From assembly GCA_944353735.1 (NCBI GenBank), contig CALVPU010000049.1:1-14483 (forward strand): DNA of 14,483 nucleotides. Direction: 5' to 3'. Positions 7,776 to 13,747 of this stretch are shown here, in pieces (position 1 is the stretch's first letter; each line of letters opens with the position of its first letter). Under the pieces are notes generated by a model, which searched no databases, was not told where the DNA came from, and worked only from the letters and a program-made list of their open reading frames with translations. A program made the translations under genes and the position numbers. Source of the stretch: an uncultured Eubacteriales bacterium (GTDB taxonomy: Bacteria > Bacillota > Clostridia > Christensenellales > Aristaeellaceae).

Positions 7776-7950
7776 GTCCGTTGACAAGGGTGCAAGCGCA
7801 ACAGTCGCGCTGGCAGAGAAGAAATCGGCTGCGATAGAAGAAAGCGGCGGCAATGGTTGCTTTTTCTCCAGCTGTACCGGCTGCGGTCGCTTGCGCCCAA
7901 GTCAATTTCCCTGAATGCAAGTCTGCTTTCTCACTTGCGGGCTTTATAAG

Positions 7951-7988
7951 CGCACTTTGCCCCGCCTGTGCAGGCGGGGCAAAGTGCG
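7951..7988. terminator. Perfect 17-bp hairpin after the second MATE gene
   Basis: CGCACTTTGCCCCGCCT (7951-7967) is the exact complement of 7972-7988, with a four-base loop GTGC. It lies 20 bases beyond the stop of the leftward MATE gene, where its terminator would be expected. The A and T runs are inside the stem in the opposite order from a classical bidirectional terminator, and no T tract follows, so termination would rest on the stem alone or need a factor. Confidence 0.45.
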
Positions 7989-8008
7989 GGAAGATCGCTT
8001 GCCGCGCA

Positions 8009-9409
8009 TCAGGCGGCGGGTTCTTTGCACGCGTCGGGCGCATCCGCGCCGGCGTTGACGGGGAACTTTTTCAGGCGGATCACATAGCAGATTGCGTGGA
8101 CCGCGGCGGTCAACACCCAGGAAATGGGGTAGGAGATGTACAGCGTCTGCAGCGACCAGCTCATCGGCATCACGATCCAGATCCACAGGATGCGGAACGC
8201 GCACGCGCCCATCAGCGAGACGATCATCGGCAGCACCGTGCTGCCCAGACCGCGCAGCGCGCCGCAGAGCACGTCCATGATGCCGCAGGTGAAGTAGGTC
8301 GTCGCAATGATCCACAGGCGCCTTTCGCCTGCGGCGATGACTTCCGGATGGCTGTTGTAGATGCCGAGGAAGAAGCCCCTGAACAGCAGGGCAATGCCGC
8401 CCAGCAGCAGGCCGACGGCGGTGACGGTGAGCACGCAGGTCACGCACACGCGCCGCACGCGGGCGTACATCCGCGCGCCGGCGTTCTGCCCGGTGAAGGT
8501 GATGGAAGCCTGATAGACGGCGTTCATGGAGGTATAGATGAAGCCTTCGATGTTCGACGCGACCGTGTTGCCGGCGACCATGACCGTGCCGAAGCTGTTG
8601 ACGGTCGACTGGATCATGACGTTGGACAGGGAGAAGAACACGCCCTGAACGCCGGCGGGCAGGCCGATGCGGACGATCTCCACGATCTGCCTGCGGTTGA
8701 TGTGCAGCCGCTTGAGCTCAACGCGGATCGCGCCCTCGGAGCGGCACAGGCAGATGAGCACGAGGATCGCCGAGATCGCCTGCGAAGTGATCGTCGCCAG
8801 CGCCACGCCCTCGACGTCCATGTGGAACACGATGACGAAGAACAGGTTCAGGATCACGTTGACGATGCCCGCCAGCGTCAGGTAGATCAGCGGCCTGCGC
8901 GTGTCGCCGATGGCGCGCAGCACGGCGGCGCCGAAGTTGTACAGCATGTTCACCGGCATGCCGATGAAGTAGATCTTCATGTACAGCGTCGCCAGCGGAA
9001 GCGTTTCCGGCGTGGTGTCCATCCAGATCAGGAACGTCTCCGACATAAAGAAGCCAAACACCGCCAGTATCACGCCGCTGATGAGGCTGGAGAGCACCGC
9101 CGTGTGCACTGCGTCGGAGACGCTCTTGTAGTCGCCCGCGCCGAATGCCCGCGCCACGACGACGTTTGCGCCGACCGACAGTCCCAGAAAGAGGTTGATG
9201 ATCATGTTGATCAGCGCGCTCGTCGAGCCGACCGCCGCCTGCGCGGCGACGGCATCCTTGGCGAAGCGCCCGACCACGATGACGTCTGCCGCGTTGAACA
9301 GCAGCTGCAGGATGTTTGAGAGGATCAGCGGCAGCGCAAAGACCAGAATCTGGGGGAGAAGTGGGCCGCGCGTCATGTCCATTTCGCGGTGGACTCTGTG
9401 AAGGTGCAT
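8009..9409 (-). CDS. MATE family efflux transporter (second copy)
   Basis: This is a second MATE exporter of 466 residues with about 12 hydrophobic segments. The N-terminus carries MDMTRGPLLPQIL, then NAADVIVVGRFAKDAVAA and GLSVGANVVVARAFGAGD; the second half has FTGQNAGARM and CGALRGLGSTVLPM. It is only distantly similar to the first MATE protein in the window, so it is not a recent duplicate. An in-frame GTG at 9442 would extend it by 11 residues. That GTG sits where transcription from the promoter just upstream should begin, whereas the ATG at 9409 has a GAGG eight bases before it, so I prefer 9409. It is transcribed away from the amino-acid transporter and appears to be alone. Substrate unknown. 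Confidence 0.92.
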   Translation of the reverse strand: MHLHRVHREMDMTRGPLLPQILVFALPLILSNILQLLFNAADVIVVGRFAKDAVAAQAAVGSTSALINMIINLFLGLSVGANVVVARAFGAGDYKSVSDAVHTAVLSSLISGVILAVFGFFMSETFLIWMDTTPETLPLATLYMKIYFIGMPVNMLYNFGAAVLRAIGDTRRPLIYLTLAGIVNVILNLFFVIVFHMDVEGVALATITSQAISAILVLICLCRSEGAIRVELKRLHINRRQIVEIVRIGLPAGVQGVFFSLSNVMIQSTVNSFGTVMVAGNTVASNIEGFIYTSMNAVYQASITFTGQNAGARMYARVRRVCVTCVLTVTAVGLLLGGIALLFRGFFLGIYNSHPEVIAAGERRLWIIATTYFTCGIMDVLCGALRGLGSTVLPMIVSLMGACAFRILWIWIVMPMSWSLQTLYISYPISWVLTAAVHAICYVIRLKKFPVNAGADAPDACKEPAA

Positions 9410-9417
9410 CGAAGAGA

Positions 9418-9421
9418 CCTC
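9418..9421 (-). promoter_or_regulatory. Ribosome binding site deciding the second MATE start
   Basis: Read on the minus strand, GAGG stands eight bases before the ATG at 9409. The alternative in-frame GTG at 9442 has no room for a ribosome site downstream of the promoter. Confidence 0.55.
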
Positions 9422-9446
9422 GCTTCCGTTCGTTTTTTTCACTACA

Positions 9447-9473
9447 ATTATAGCATATTCCGCGAAGTTTTCC
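9447..9473 (-). promoter_or_regulatory. Extended -10 promoter of the second MATE gene
   Basis: On the minus strand, TGCTATAAT forms a perfect -10 (9452-9447) with the extended TGn element. TGGAAA lies 16 bases further upstream as a weak -35. Transcription should start near 9440, about 30 bases before the ATG at 9409. Confidence 0.7.
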
Positions 9474-9572
9474 AGCGGTTTCGCGCAATCTTTCCTGTGA
9501 AATTTGATGTGCGCCTGACACTCGCTTGACGTCGCGATGAGTGCGCTTTACCTAAAGTTCATATAAAATCAA

Positions 9573-9581
9573 TGGTATTAT
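9573..9581 (+). promoter_or_regulatory. Candidate extended -10 promoter of the amino-acid transporter
   Basis: TGGTATTAT (9573-9581) gives a five-of-six -10 with the extended TG motif, in an A+T-rich stretch. No good -35 lies at the right distance, which fits the extended type or an activator-dependent promoter. Transcription would start near 9588, giving a leader of about 100 bases. Confidence 0.45.
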
Positions 9582-9618
9582 GCTATCGCTTTAGCAGGAT
9601 AAAGTGCTAAACTATAGC
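9581..9618 (+). promoter_or_regulatory. Interleaved inverted repeats at the transporter start site
   Basis: GCTAT-cgc-TTTAGCA (9582-9596) faces TGCTAAA-ct-ATAGC (9605-9618) around an eight-base centre. TGCTA at 9581-9585 also pairs with TAGCA at 9592-9596, so two mutually exclusive pairings are possible. The position just after the -10 fits either a repressor operator or a switching leader RNA. Confidence 0.45.
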
Positions 9619-9625
9619 CACAAAC

Positions 9626-9665
9626 CCGGAAGCGATCCGGCGGGCGGTCGACTGGCTGCCCGACC
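9626..9665 (+). promoter_or_regulatory. Structured leader of the binding-protein gene
   Basis: CCGGA-agcga-TCCGG forms a short hairpin, followed by GGTCG / CGACC or, alternatively, CGGGC / GCCCG. These lie between the start-site dyad and the ribosome site. They may stabilise the message or form part of a leader control element; I recognise no riboswitch class. Confidence 0.35.
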
Positions 9666-9678
9666 TAAACGATCAAAT

Positions 9679-9683
9679 GGAGG
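9679..9683 (+). promoter_or_regulatory. Ribosome binding site deciding the binding-protein start
   Basis: GGAGG lies eight bases before the ATG at 9692. The earlier in-frame ATG at 9677 overlaps this ribosome site and has none of its own, so it is rejected. Confidence 0.8.
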
Positions 9684-9691
9684 AAACGAAC

Positions 9692-10525
9692 ATGAAGAAG
9701 ATCTTTGCGATGCTGCTGACCCTGACCATGCTGCTGACCGTCGCGGCCAGCGCGGAGACGTTCACCTTCAAGATGGGCTTTGACGCCGAGTATCCGCCGT
9801 ACACCTACATGGGCGAGGATGGCGAGTACACCGGCTACGACATCGAGATGTGCCGGAAGGTCTGCGAGATCCTCGGCTGGGATCTGGAACTGGTTCCGGT
9901 GAACTGGGACACCAAGCTGCTGACGCTGGACGCCGGCGAAGTCGACTGCATCTGGTCCGGCCTGACGATCGACGTCATCGATCCCGAGGCGTACACGCTG
10001 TCCTTCGCCTACTCGGACAACTCCCAGATGATCCTGACCAAGGCCGCCAACGGCATCGAGACGCTGGACGATCTGGCGGGCAAGATCGTGGGCGTGCAGC
10101 TGGGCACCTCCGCCGACATCCTGCTCAGCGCGGGCGGCGACTGCGAGGAGCTGGCGGCGACGTTCGGCGAGCTGGTTCGCTTTGAGAACTACAACGTCTG
10201 CTTCACCGAGTTGATGGCGGATTCCATCGACGCCGTCGCCATCGACATCGGCGTGGCTGCTGAGAAGATCGCCCAGTACGGCGACGAGTACGTGATGCTC
10301 GACGAGTCCTTCGCCTCCGAGGAGTACGGCATCTGCTTCCGCAAGGATGACACCGAGCTCTGCGAGCAGGTTGAAAGCGCCTTCATGCAGCTGGTCGAGG
10401 ACGGCACCTATGTCGAGCTGGCGGAGAAGTACGGTCTGGACACCGCGGCGCTGTGCCTGACCGCCGATGCGGCGGAAGCCGAGGCGCCCGCCGAGGACGC
10501 CGCTGCGGAGGAAGCCGCCGAATAA
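9692..10525 (+). CDS. Polar amino-acid ABC transporter substrate-binding protein
   Basis: This 277-residue family-3 solute-binding protein captures an amino acid outside the membrane for the permease and ATPase genes downstream. The ligand-lobe motifs are clear: GFDAEYPPYTYMGEDGEYTG (29-48), GEVDCIWSGLTI (82-93) and GVQLGTSADILL (134-145). The signal peptide ends with A-S-A at 19-21, a signal peptidase I site. There is no lipobox cysteine, which is unusual for a single-membrane Gram-positive, where such proteins are normally lipid-anchored. The mature chain has eight cysteines. The C-terminus (about 259-277) is a low-complexity alanine/glutamate tail beyond the usual domain end. The closest general type is the polar amino acid or cystine binding group; the exact ligand cannot be read. 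It is the first gene of the operon. Confidence 0.93.
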   Translation: MKKIFAMLLTLTMLLTVAASAETFTFKMGFDAEYPPYTYMGEDGEYTGYDIEMCRKVCEILGWDLELVPVNWDTKLLTLDAGEVDCIWSGLTIDVIDPEAYTLSFAYSDNSQMILTKAANGIETLDDLAGKIVGVQLGTSADILLSAGGDCEELAATFGELVRFENYNVCFTELMADSIDAVAIDIGVAAEKIAQYGDEYVMLDESFASEEYGICFRKDDTELCEQVESAFMQLVEDGTYVELAEKYGLDTAALCLTADAAEAEAPAEDAAAEEAAE

Positions 10526-10560
10526 AGCGGATTCTGCCAAGGACAACCGCCCTGCACGGG

Positions 10561-10607
10561 CATGCGGACAGAGGGTTATGGCGCAAGCGATAACCCCCTT
10601 GTCCATG
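10561..10607 (+). promoter_or_regulatory. Intercistronic hairpin between binding protein and permease
   Basis: GGACA (10566-10570) with TGTCC (10600-10604) encloses GGGTTAT (10573-10579) with ATAACCC (10590-10596), capped by a GC-closed GCAA tetraloop. CAT/ATG may extend the foot. Such hairpins after binding-protein genes commonly protect the upstream message or partly terminate, so that more binding protein than permease is made. There is no strong T tract. Confidence 0.5.
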
Positions 10608-10630
10608 ATTTGACGCCGTTTTGGGGCGCG

Positions 10631-10637
10631 AAGGGAG
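10631..10637 (+). promoter_or_regulatory. Ribosome binding site deciding the permease start
   Basis: AAGGGAG ends seven bases before the ATG at 10645. The in-frame ATG at 10639 is only one base away from it, and the TTG at 10621 is upstream of it, so both are rejected. Confidence 0.65.
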
Positions 10638-10644
10638 AATGGGC

Positions 10645-11298
10645 ATGAAGATGTCGATCGGTACGATGATCCAGACGATGAGCGAGGGGCTCGGGCGGAC
10701 ATGCGCGATCTTTGGCCTGACGCTGCTGTTTTCGCTGCCGCTGGGGTTGGTGTTCGCGCTGCTGCGCAAGTCGCGCTTTGCGCCGGTACGCACGGTGATG
10801 CGCGTGTTCATCTCTATCCTGCGCGGCACGCCGCTGATGCTCCAGCTGCTGGCGGTGGCGTATGGGCCGGTCTACCTGTTCCACGCAAGCATCTCGCGCA
10901 ACAAGCTGATCCCGATCATCATCGGCTTCGCGCTCAACTACGCGGCGTATTTCGCCGAGATCTATCGCGGCGGCATCGAGTCGATGCCCGTCGGGCAGTA
11001 CGAGGCGGCGGCGGTGCTGGGATACAGCCGCTTTCAGACGTTCATGCGCATCATCCTGCCGCAGGTGGTCAAGCGCATCCTGCCGTCGGTGACGAACGAG
11101 GTCATCACGCTGGTCAAGGACACGTCGATGGCGTTCACCGTGGCGTATCAGGAGATGTTCACCATCGGCAAGCAGATTGCCAGCAGCACGTCGAGCTTCA
11201 TGCCGTTTCTGATCGCCGGCGTGTTCTACTATGTCTTTAACTCGCTGGTGGCATTCGTGATGTCGCGGTTTGAAAAGCGGCTGAGCTACTACCGCTGA
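10645..11298 (+). CDS. Polar amino-acid ABC transporter permease
   Basis: This 217-residue inner-membrane permease belongs to the HisM/GlnP-type group that works with family-3 binding proteins. It shows RGTPLMLQL (60-68), a family hallmark before the central helices, and the EAA loop that contacts the ATPase: YEAAAVLG (119-126), then IILPQVV (136-142). About five hydrophobic segments fit a one-gene permease that acts as a homodimer. It ends with the typical KRLSYYR tail, so it is full length. It lies 119 bases after the binding-protein gene, with a hairpin between them. The matching ATPase gene is displaced by about 1.6 kb through an unrelated gene. The start at 10645 follows the ribosome site. 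Confidence 0.93.
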   Translation: MKMSIGTMIQTMSEGLGRTCAIFGLTLLFSLPLGLVFALLRKSRFAPVRTVMRVFISILRGTPLMLQLLAVAYGPVYLFHASISRNKLIPIIIGFALNYAAYFAEIYRGGIESMPVGQYEAAAVLGYSRFQTFMRIILPQVVKRILPSVTNEVITLVKDTSMAFTVAYQEMFTIGKQIASSTSSFMPFLIAGVFYYVFNSLVAFVMSRFEKRLSYYR

Positions 11299-11362
11299 GA
11301 CAATCGTATTGCCACAAAGAGCAACCTTGCAGAAATCCTTGGATTGAGGCGCTTTTCCCGCT

Positions 11363-11494
11363 ATGCGGTGTTTGACGCAGGAGGGGATAAATTCCCGCAA
11401 TAAGCGCACCACGGACTACATCGCGGTTTCGGCAGCGATTGGTATGGCGTGCGGGAACGCAAAAATCGAAATAGATAAGGGGGTGGAAAAATGA
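11363..11494 (+). pseudogene. Possible small gene or 3' remnant overlapping the ceramidase-like gene
   Basis: A 43-codon frame opens at ATG 11363 and ends in a TGA that overlaps the next ATG as ATGA. The last part, including DYIAVSAAIGMACGNAKIE, has the look of real protein, with alternating hydrophobic residues. The start has no clear ribosome site, although AGGAGGGG lies inside it at 11379-11386. The ATGA overlap resembles an operon junction, so this may be the tail of a gene carried in with its downstream neighbour. I recognise no family, and chance is possible. Confidence 0.28.
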
Positions 11495-12753
11495 AAATGG
11501 GATTTTGTGAAACGGACATAACGCCAGACACATCTGTTGCCATGGTTGGATTTCATCGGGCGGATAATCTTTCAAGGGGTATTTTGGATCGTTTGGCAGC
11601 GCAGGTGACCGTTTGGGGAAATGATGGCCTATATTGCTTAGCAGCCATAGATAATATCGGTTTTAATAAAGCGGAATCGGATCGACTCCGGGATTTGATC
11701 GCCCTGGAAATCGGCGCCACCAGAGAAAGGGTGATGCTGTCGTTTTCACATACACATTCAGCGGTGAATACCGCAGTGGAAACAGCGTACTATGAAATGC
11801 TTTGCGCCAAAGTATGCGGCGCAGTCCAACGGGCAAAGGCTTCCATGGAAGACGTTTGGGTCGGATGGGACAATGCAGCGGCGGAAATTGGTGTGAACCG
11901 ACGCGCTGCGGAAGCGGTGGACCGGCGCGTTGGAATACTGAAAGTATGGAATGAACAAAATGACGGTATCAAGCTGATCATTCTGCGCTTGACGGCCCAC
12001 GCCAATGTGCTGAAGAGGGATAATTATTTTATTTCCGCGGACTATTTCGGCGCGGTTCGCAGATTGTTCGCGCAAAAGTACCATTGTCCGGCGATGGTTA
12101 TTCAGGGATCCGCCGGAAACATCGCCCCCAAATACTATTGTTCGACCATCATGCCGGTTGACGGAAGGGGAGAAGCATATATCAATTCCGCTGCGGCATT
12201 GGACAACATGGCGCAGAAGGTGTTGGGAAAAGCAGAAACCGTGATCGATTCGATAAAAATGTATCCGAACATTTTTGTTTCCGCCTATTCGAAGTACATG
12301 ACCTTGAAGTCAAAGGTCCCCAGCATGATCAAAGCACACGAAATTGCAGAAGAAGCTGCGAAAAACTGCGGAATTGATGGCTCAAAATGGCTTGAGGAGG
12401 TCAAGAATCTTCACGAGAACCATGTTGATTTTCAGGAAGAATCCCTGGAAATACAATACTTTTGTATCGGGAACTGGTGCCTGTGCGGCGTACCCAATGA
12501 AACCATGACGGAATTTGCCATCTGTACCGAACAAAAGTTATCCAATCCCTACTTTTACTTCAACGGTTACACAAATGGCTGCAGCGCCTATTTTCCGACA
12601 GCAGAAGAATATGATTTGGGAGGATATGAAGTGTATTGGGCAATGCTGATATACTTTGAGGATTATGGCAGAGTGCATCCATATAATCGAGAATCTTTTG
12701 ATGAGACCATAAAGTTTGTAGTTGGCAATTATTATGACAGTTATTCAAAATGA
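11491..12753 (+). CDS. Neutral/alkaline ceramidase-like hydrolase, cytosolic
   Basis: This 420-residue protein resembles the N-terminal catalytic domain of neutral/alkaline non-lysosomal ceramidases, which are zinc amidases. Matching motifs are ETDITP (7-12), SFSHTHS (84-90), TAHANV (168-173), NYFISADYFG (178-187), QGSAGNIAP (205-213), PNETMTEF (335-342) and a Y/E-rich block around 360-380. H89, H170, E337 and Y367 are plausible metal ligands by position. The usual aspartate in the nucleophile loop is an asparagine here (N210). It has no signal peptide and lacks the C-terminal domain of true ceramidases, so the substrate may be another amide. AAGGGGG precedes the ATG. Its base composition is clearly lower in GC (22 of 60 in 12241-12300, against 43 of 60 in the ATPase at 13321-13380), and it splits a transporter operon, both signs of transfer. 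Confidence 0.82.
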   Translation: MKMGFCETDITPDTSVAMVGFHRADNLSRGILDRLAAQVTVWGNDGLYCLAAIDNIGFNKAESDRLRDLIALEIGATRERVMLSFSHTHSAVNTAVETAYYEMLCAKVCGAVQRAKASMEDVWVGWDNAAAEIGVNRRAAEAVDRRVGILKVWNEQNDGIKLIILRLTAHANVLKRDNYFISADYFGAVRRLFAQKYHCPAMVIQGSAGNIAPKYYCSTIMPVDGRGEAYINSAAALDNMAQKVLGKAETVIDSIKMYPNIFVSAYSKYMTLKSKVPSMIKAHEIAEEAAKNCGIDGSKWLEEVKNLHENHVDFQEESLEIQYFCIGNWCLCGVPNETMTEFAICTEQKLSNPYFYFNGYTNGCSAYFPTAEEYDLGGYEVYWAMLIYFEDYGRVHPYNRESFDETIKFVVGNYYDSYSK

Positions 12754-12862
12754 TTTTGTGGGTGGAGTGCAAGCGGTGTTCAAATGGAGAATATGCTCTC
12801 GGATTTGGAATTTCAAAAGGAAGCAGGGCATGAATCGCCGTTTGGACAACGAACGGCACGTC

Positions 12863-12869
12863 GAGGAGG
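12863..12869 (+). promoter_or_regulatory. Ribosome binding site deciding the ATPase start
   Basis: GAGGAGG lies seven bases before the ATG at 12877. An in-frame ATG at 12784 would add 31 residues unlike any ABC ATPase and has no comparable site, so it is rejected. A 16-codon frame from 12830 ends in an ATGA overlap with this start. Confidence 0.8.
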
Positions 12870-12876
12870 AGTTCGC

Positions 12877-13632
12877 ATGAGGATTCTCGAAATCAATCAC
12901 TGTCGCAAGCAGTTCGGCACGGCGGAAGTGCTGACGGACATCAGCCTCGCGGTGGACGAAGGACAGGTCGTGTCGATCATCGGACCGTCCGGCTCGGGCA
13001 AGTCGACGCTGTTGCGCTGCGCGACGCTGCTGGAGACGATGGATGGCGGCGAGATGCGCTATCTGGACAAGGTCGCCGTGCGCGAGGAGAACGGTCGCGC
13101 CGTCTATGCGCCGGCGTCGGAATTGAAGAAGATCCGCTCGTACTTCGGGCTGGTGTTCCAGAACTTCAATCTCTTCCCGCACTATTCGGTGCTGCGCAAC
13201 ATCACCGAGGCGCCGATGCTGGTGCAGAAGCGCAAGCGCGACGAAGTCGTGGCGACGGCGCGCGAGCTGCTGAAGAAGATGGGCCTCGCCGACCGCGAGG
13301 ACGCCTATCCCTATCAGCTCTCCGGCGGTCAGCAGCAGCGCGTGTCCATCGCGCGCGCGCTGGCGATGCGCCCGAAGATTCTCTTCTTCGACGAGCCGAC
13401 GTCGGCGCTGGACCCGGAACTGACTGGAGAGATCCTCAAGGTCATCCGCGATCTCGCCGCCGAGCACATGACGATGGTGATCGTCACGCACGAGATGGCG
13501 TTCGCGCGCGACGTGTCCGACCACGTGATCTTCATGGACGGCGGCGTCATCGTCGAGCAGGGGCGCGCCGACGACGTCATCAATCACCCGACGCAGGAGC
13601 GCACGATCCAGTTCCTCAGCCGCTTCAATTGA
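12877..13632 (+). CDS. Polar amino-acid ABC transporter ATP-binding protein
   Basis: This 251-residue ATPase powers the transporter formed with the permease (10645-11298) and binding protein (9692-10525). The nucleotide-binding elements are complete: Walker A GPSGSGKST (36-44), Q-loop glutamine in VFQNFNLFPH (93-102), signature LSGGQQQR (148-155), Walker B ILFFDEPTSALD (168-179) and switch histidine H205 in VTHEMAF. The FNLFPHYSVLRNI stretch is typical of the GlnQ/HisP group. Length is normal. Base composition returns to the high-GC pattern of the permease, supporting the view that these two genes were once adjacent. Expression now depends on read-through of the ceramidase-like gene or on an unseen promoter in 12754-12876. 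Confidence 0.95.
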   Translation: MRILEINHCRKQFGTAEVLTDISLAVDEGQVVSIIGPSGSGKSTLLRCATLLETMDGGEMRYLDKVAVREENGRAVYAPASELKKIRSYFGLVFQNFNLFPHYSVLRNITEAPMLVQKRKRDEVVATARELLKKMGLADREDAYPYQLSGGQQQRVSIARALAMRPKILFFDEPTSALDPELTGEILKVIRDLAAEHMTMVIVTHEMAFARDVSDHVIFMDGGVIVEQGRADDVINHPTQERTIQFLSRFN

Positions 13633-13659
13633 GGCGCGCGGCATTTGAAGAAGCGGATA

Positions 13660-13681
13660 TGACCGCCGCGCGCTGCGGTCA
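13660..13681 (+). terminator. Weak terminator-like hairpin after the ATPase gene
   Basis: TGACCGC (13660-13666) pairs with GCGGTCA (13675-13681) around an eight-base loop, followed by ATTTGACATT. The T run is poor, so it may only reduce read-through into the racemase gene. Confidence 0.3.
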
Positions 13682-13690
13682 ATTTGACAT

Positions 13691-13719
13691 TGCCGGATCG
13701 CTCGCGGGGCGGTCCGGCA
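13691..13719 (+). promoter_or_regulatory. Hairpin before the racemase gene
   Basis: TGCCGGATCG (13691-13700) pairs with CGGTCCGGCA (13710-13719), a 10-bp stem with one G-U pair and a nine-base loop. No T tract follows. It stands just before the ribosome site of the racemase gene and may affect its translation or the stability of the message. Confidence 0.4.
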
Positions 13720-13747
13720 GCATGCGCCAGACAGGAGGCGTTTTGGG

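Larger units (their letters stand above)
7536..8008. other. Convergent gene gap with hairpins and no gene
   Basis: These 473 bases separate two converging genes. The short frames here have no convincing start or family resemblance. The stretch holds one imperfect, multi-part stem (7648-7710) and two strong hairpins (7741-7775 and 7951-7988), none followed by a T tract on either strand. Confidence 0.6.

Noticed and set aside
7453..7900. Short open frames on both strands in the convergent gap
   Set aside because: No ribosome sites, composition unlike the neighbouring proteins, and they run across strong hairpins.
7853..9319. 488-codon plus-strand open frame opposite the second MATE gene
   Set aside because: Low-complexity His/Asp/Gln-rich translation typical of an antisense shadow; the minus strand is a clear MATE transporter.
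12784..12876. N-terminal extension of the ABC ATPase
   Set aside because: The extra 31 residues do not resemble the family, while GAGGAGG stands at ideal distance before the ATG at 12877.
11299..12876. Insertion sequence or integrative element around the ceramidase-like gene
   Set aside because: I found no transposase, integrase, terminal inverted repeats or flanking direct repeats.
13684..13689. Perfect TTGACA before the racemase gene as a -35 element
   Set aside because: No -10 sequence lies 15-19 bases downstream; that stretch is a GC-rich hairpin.
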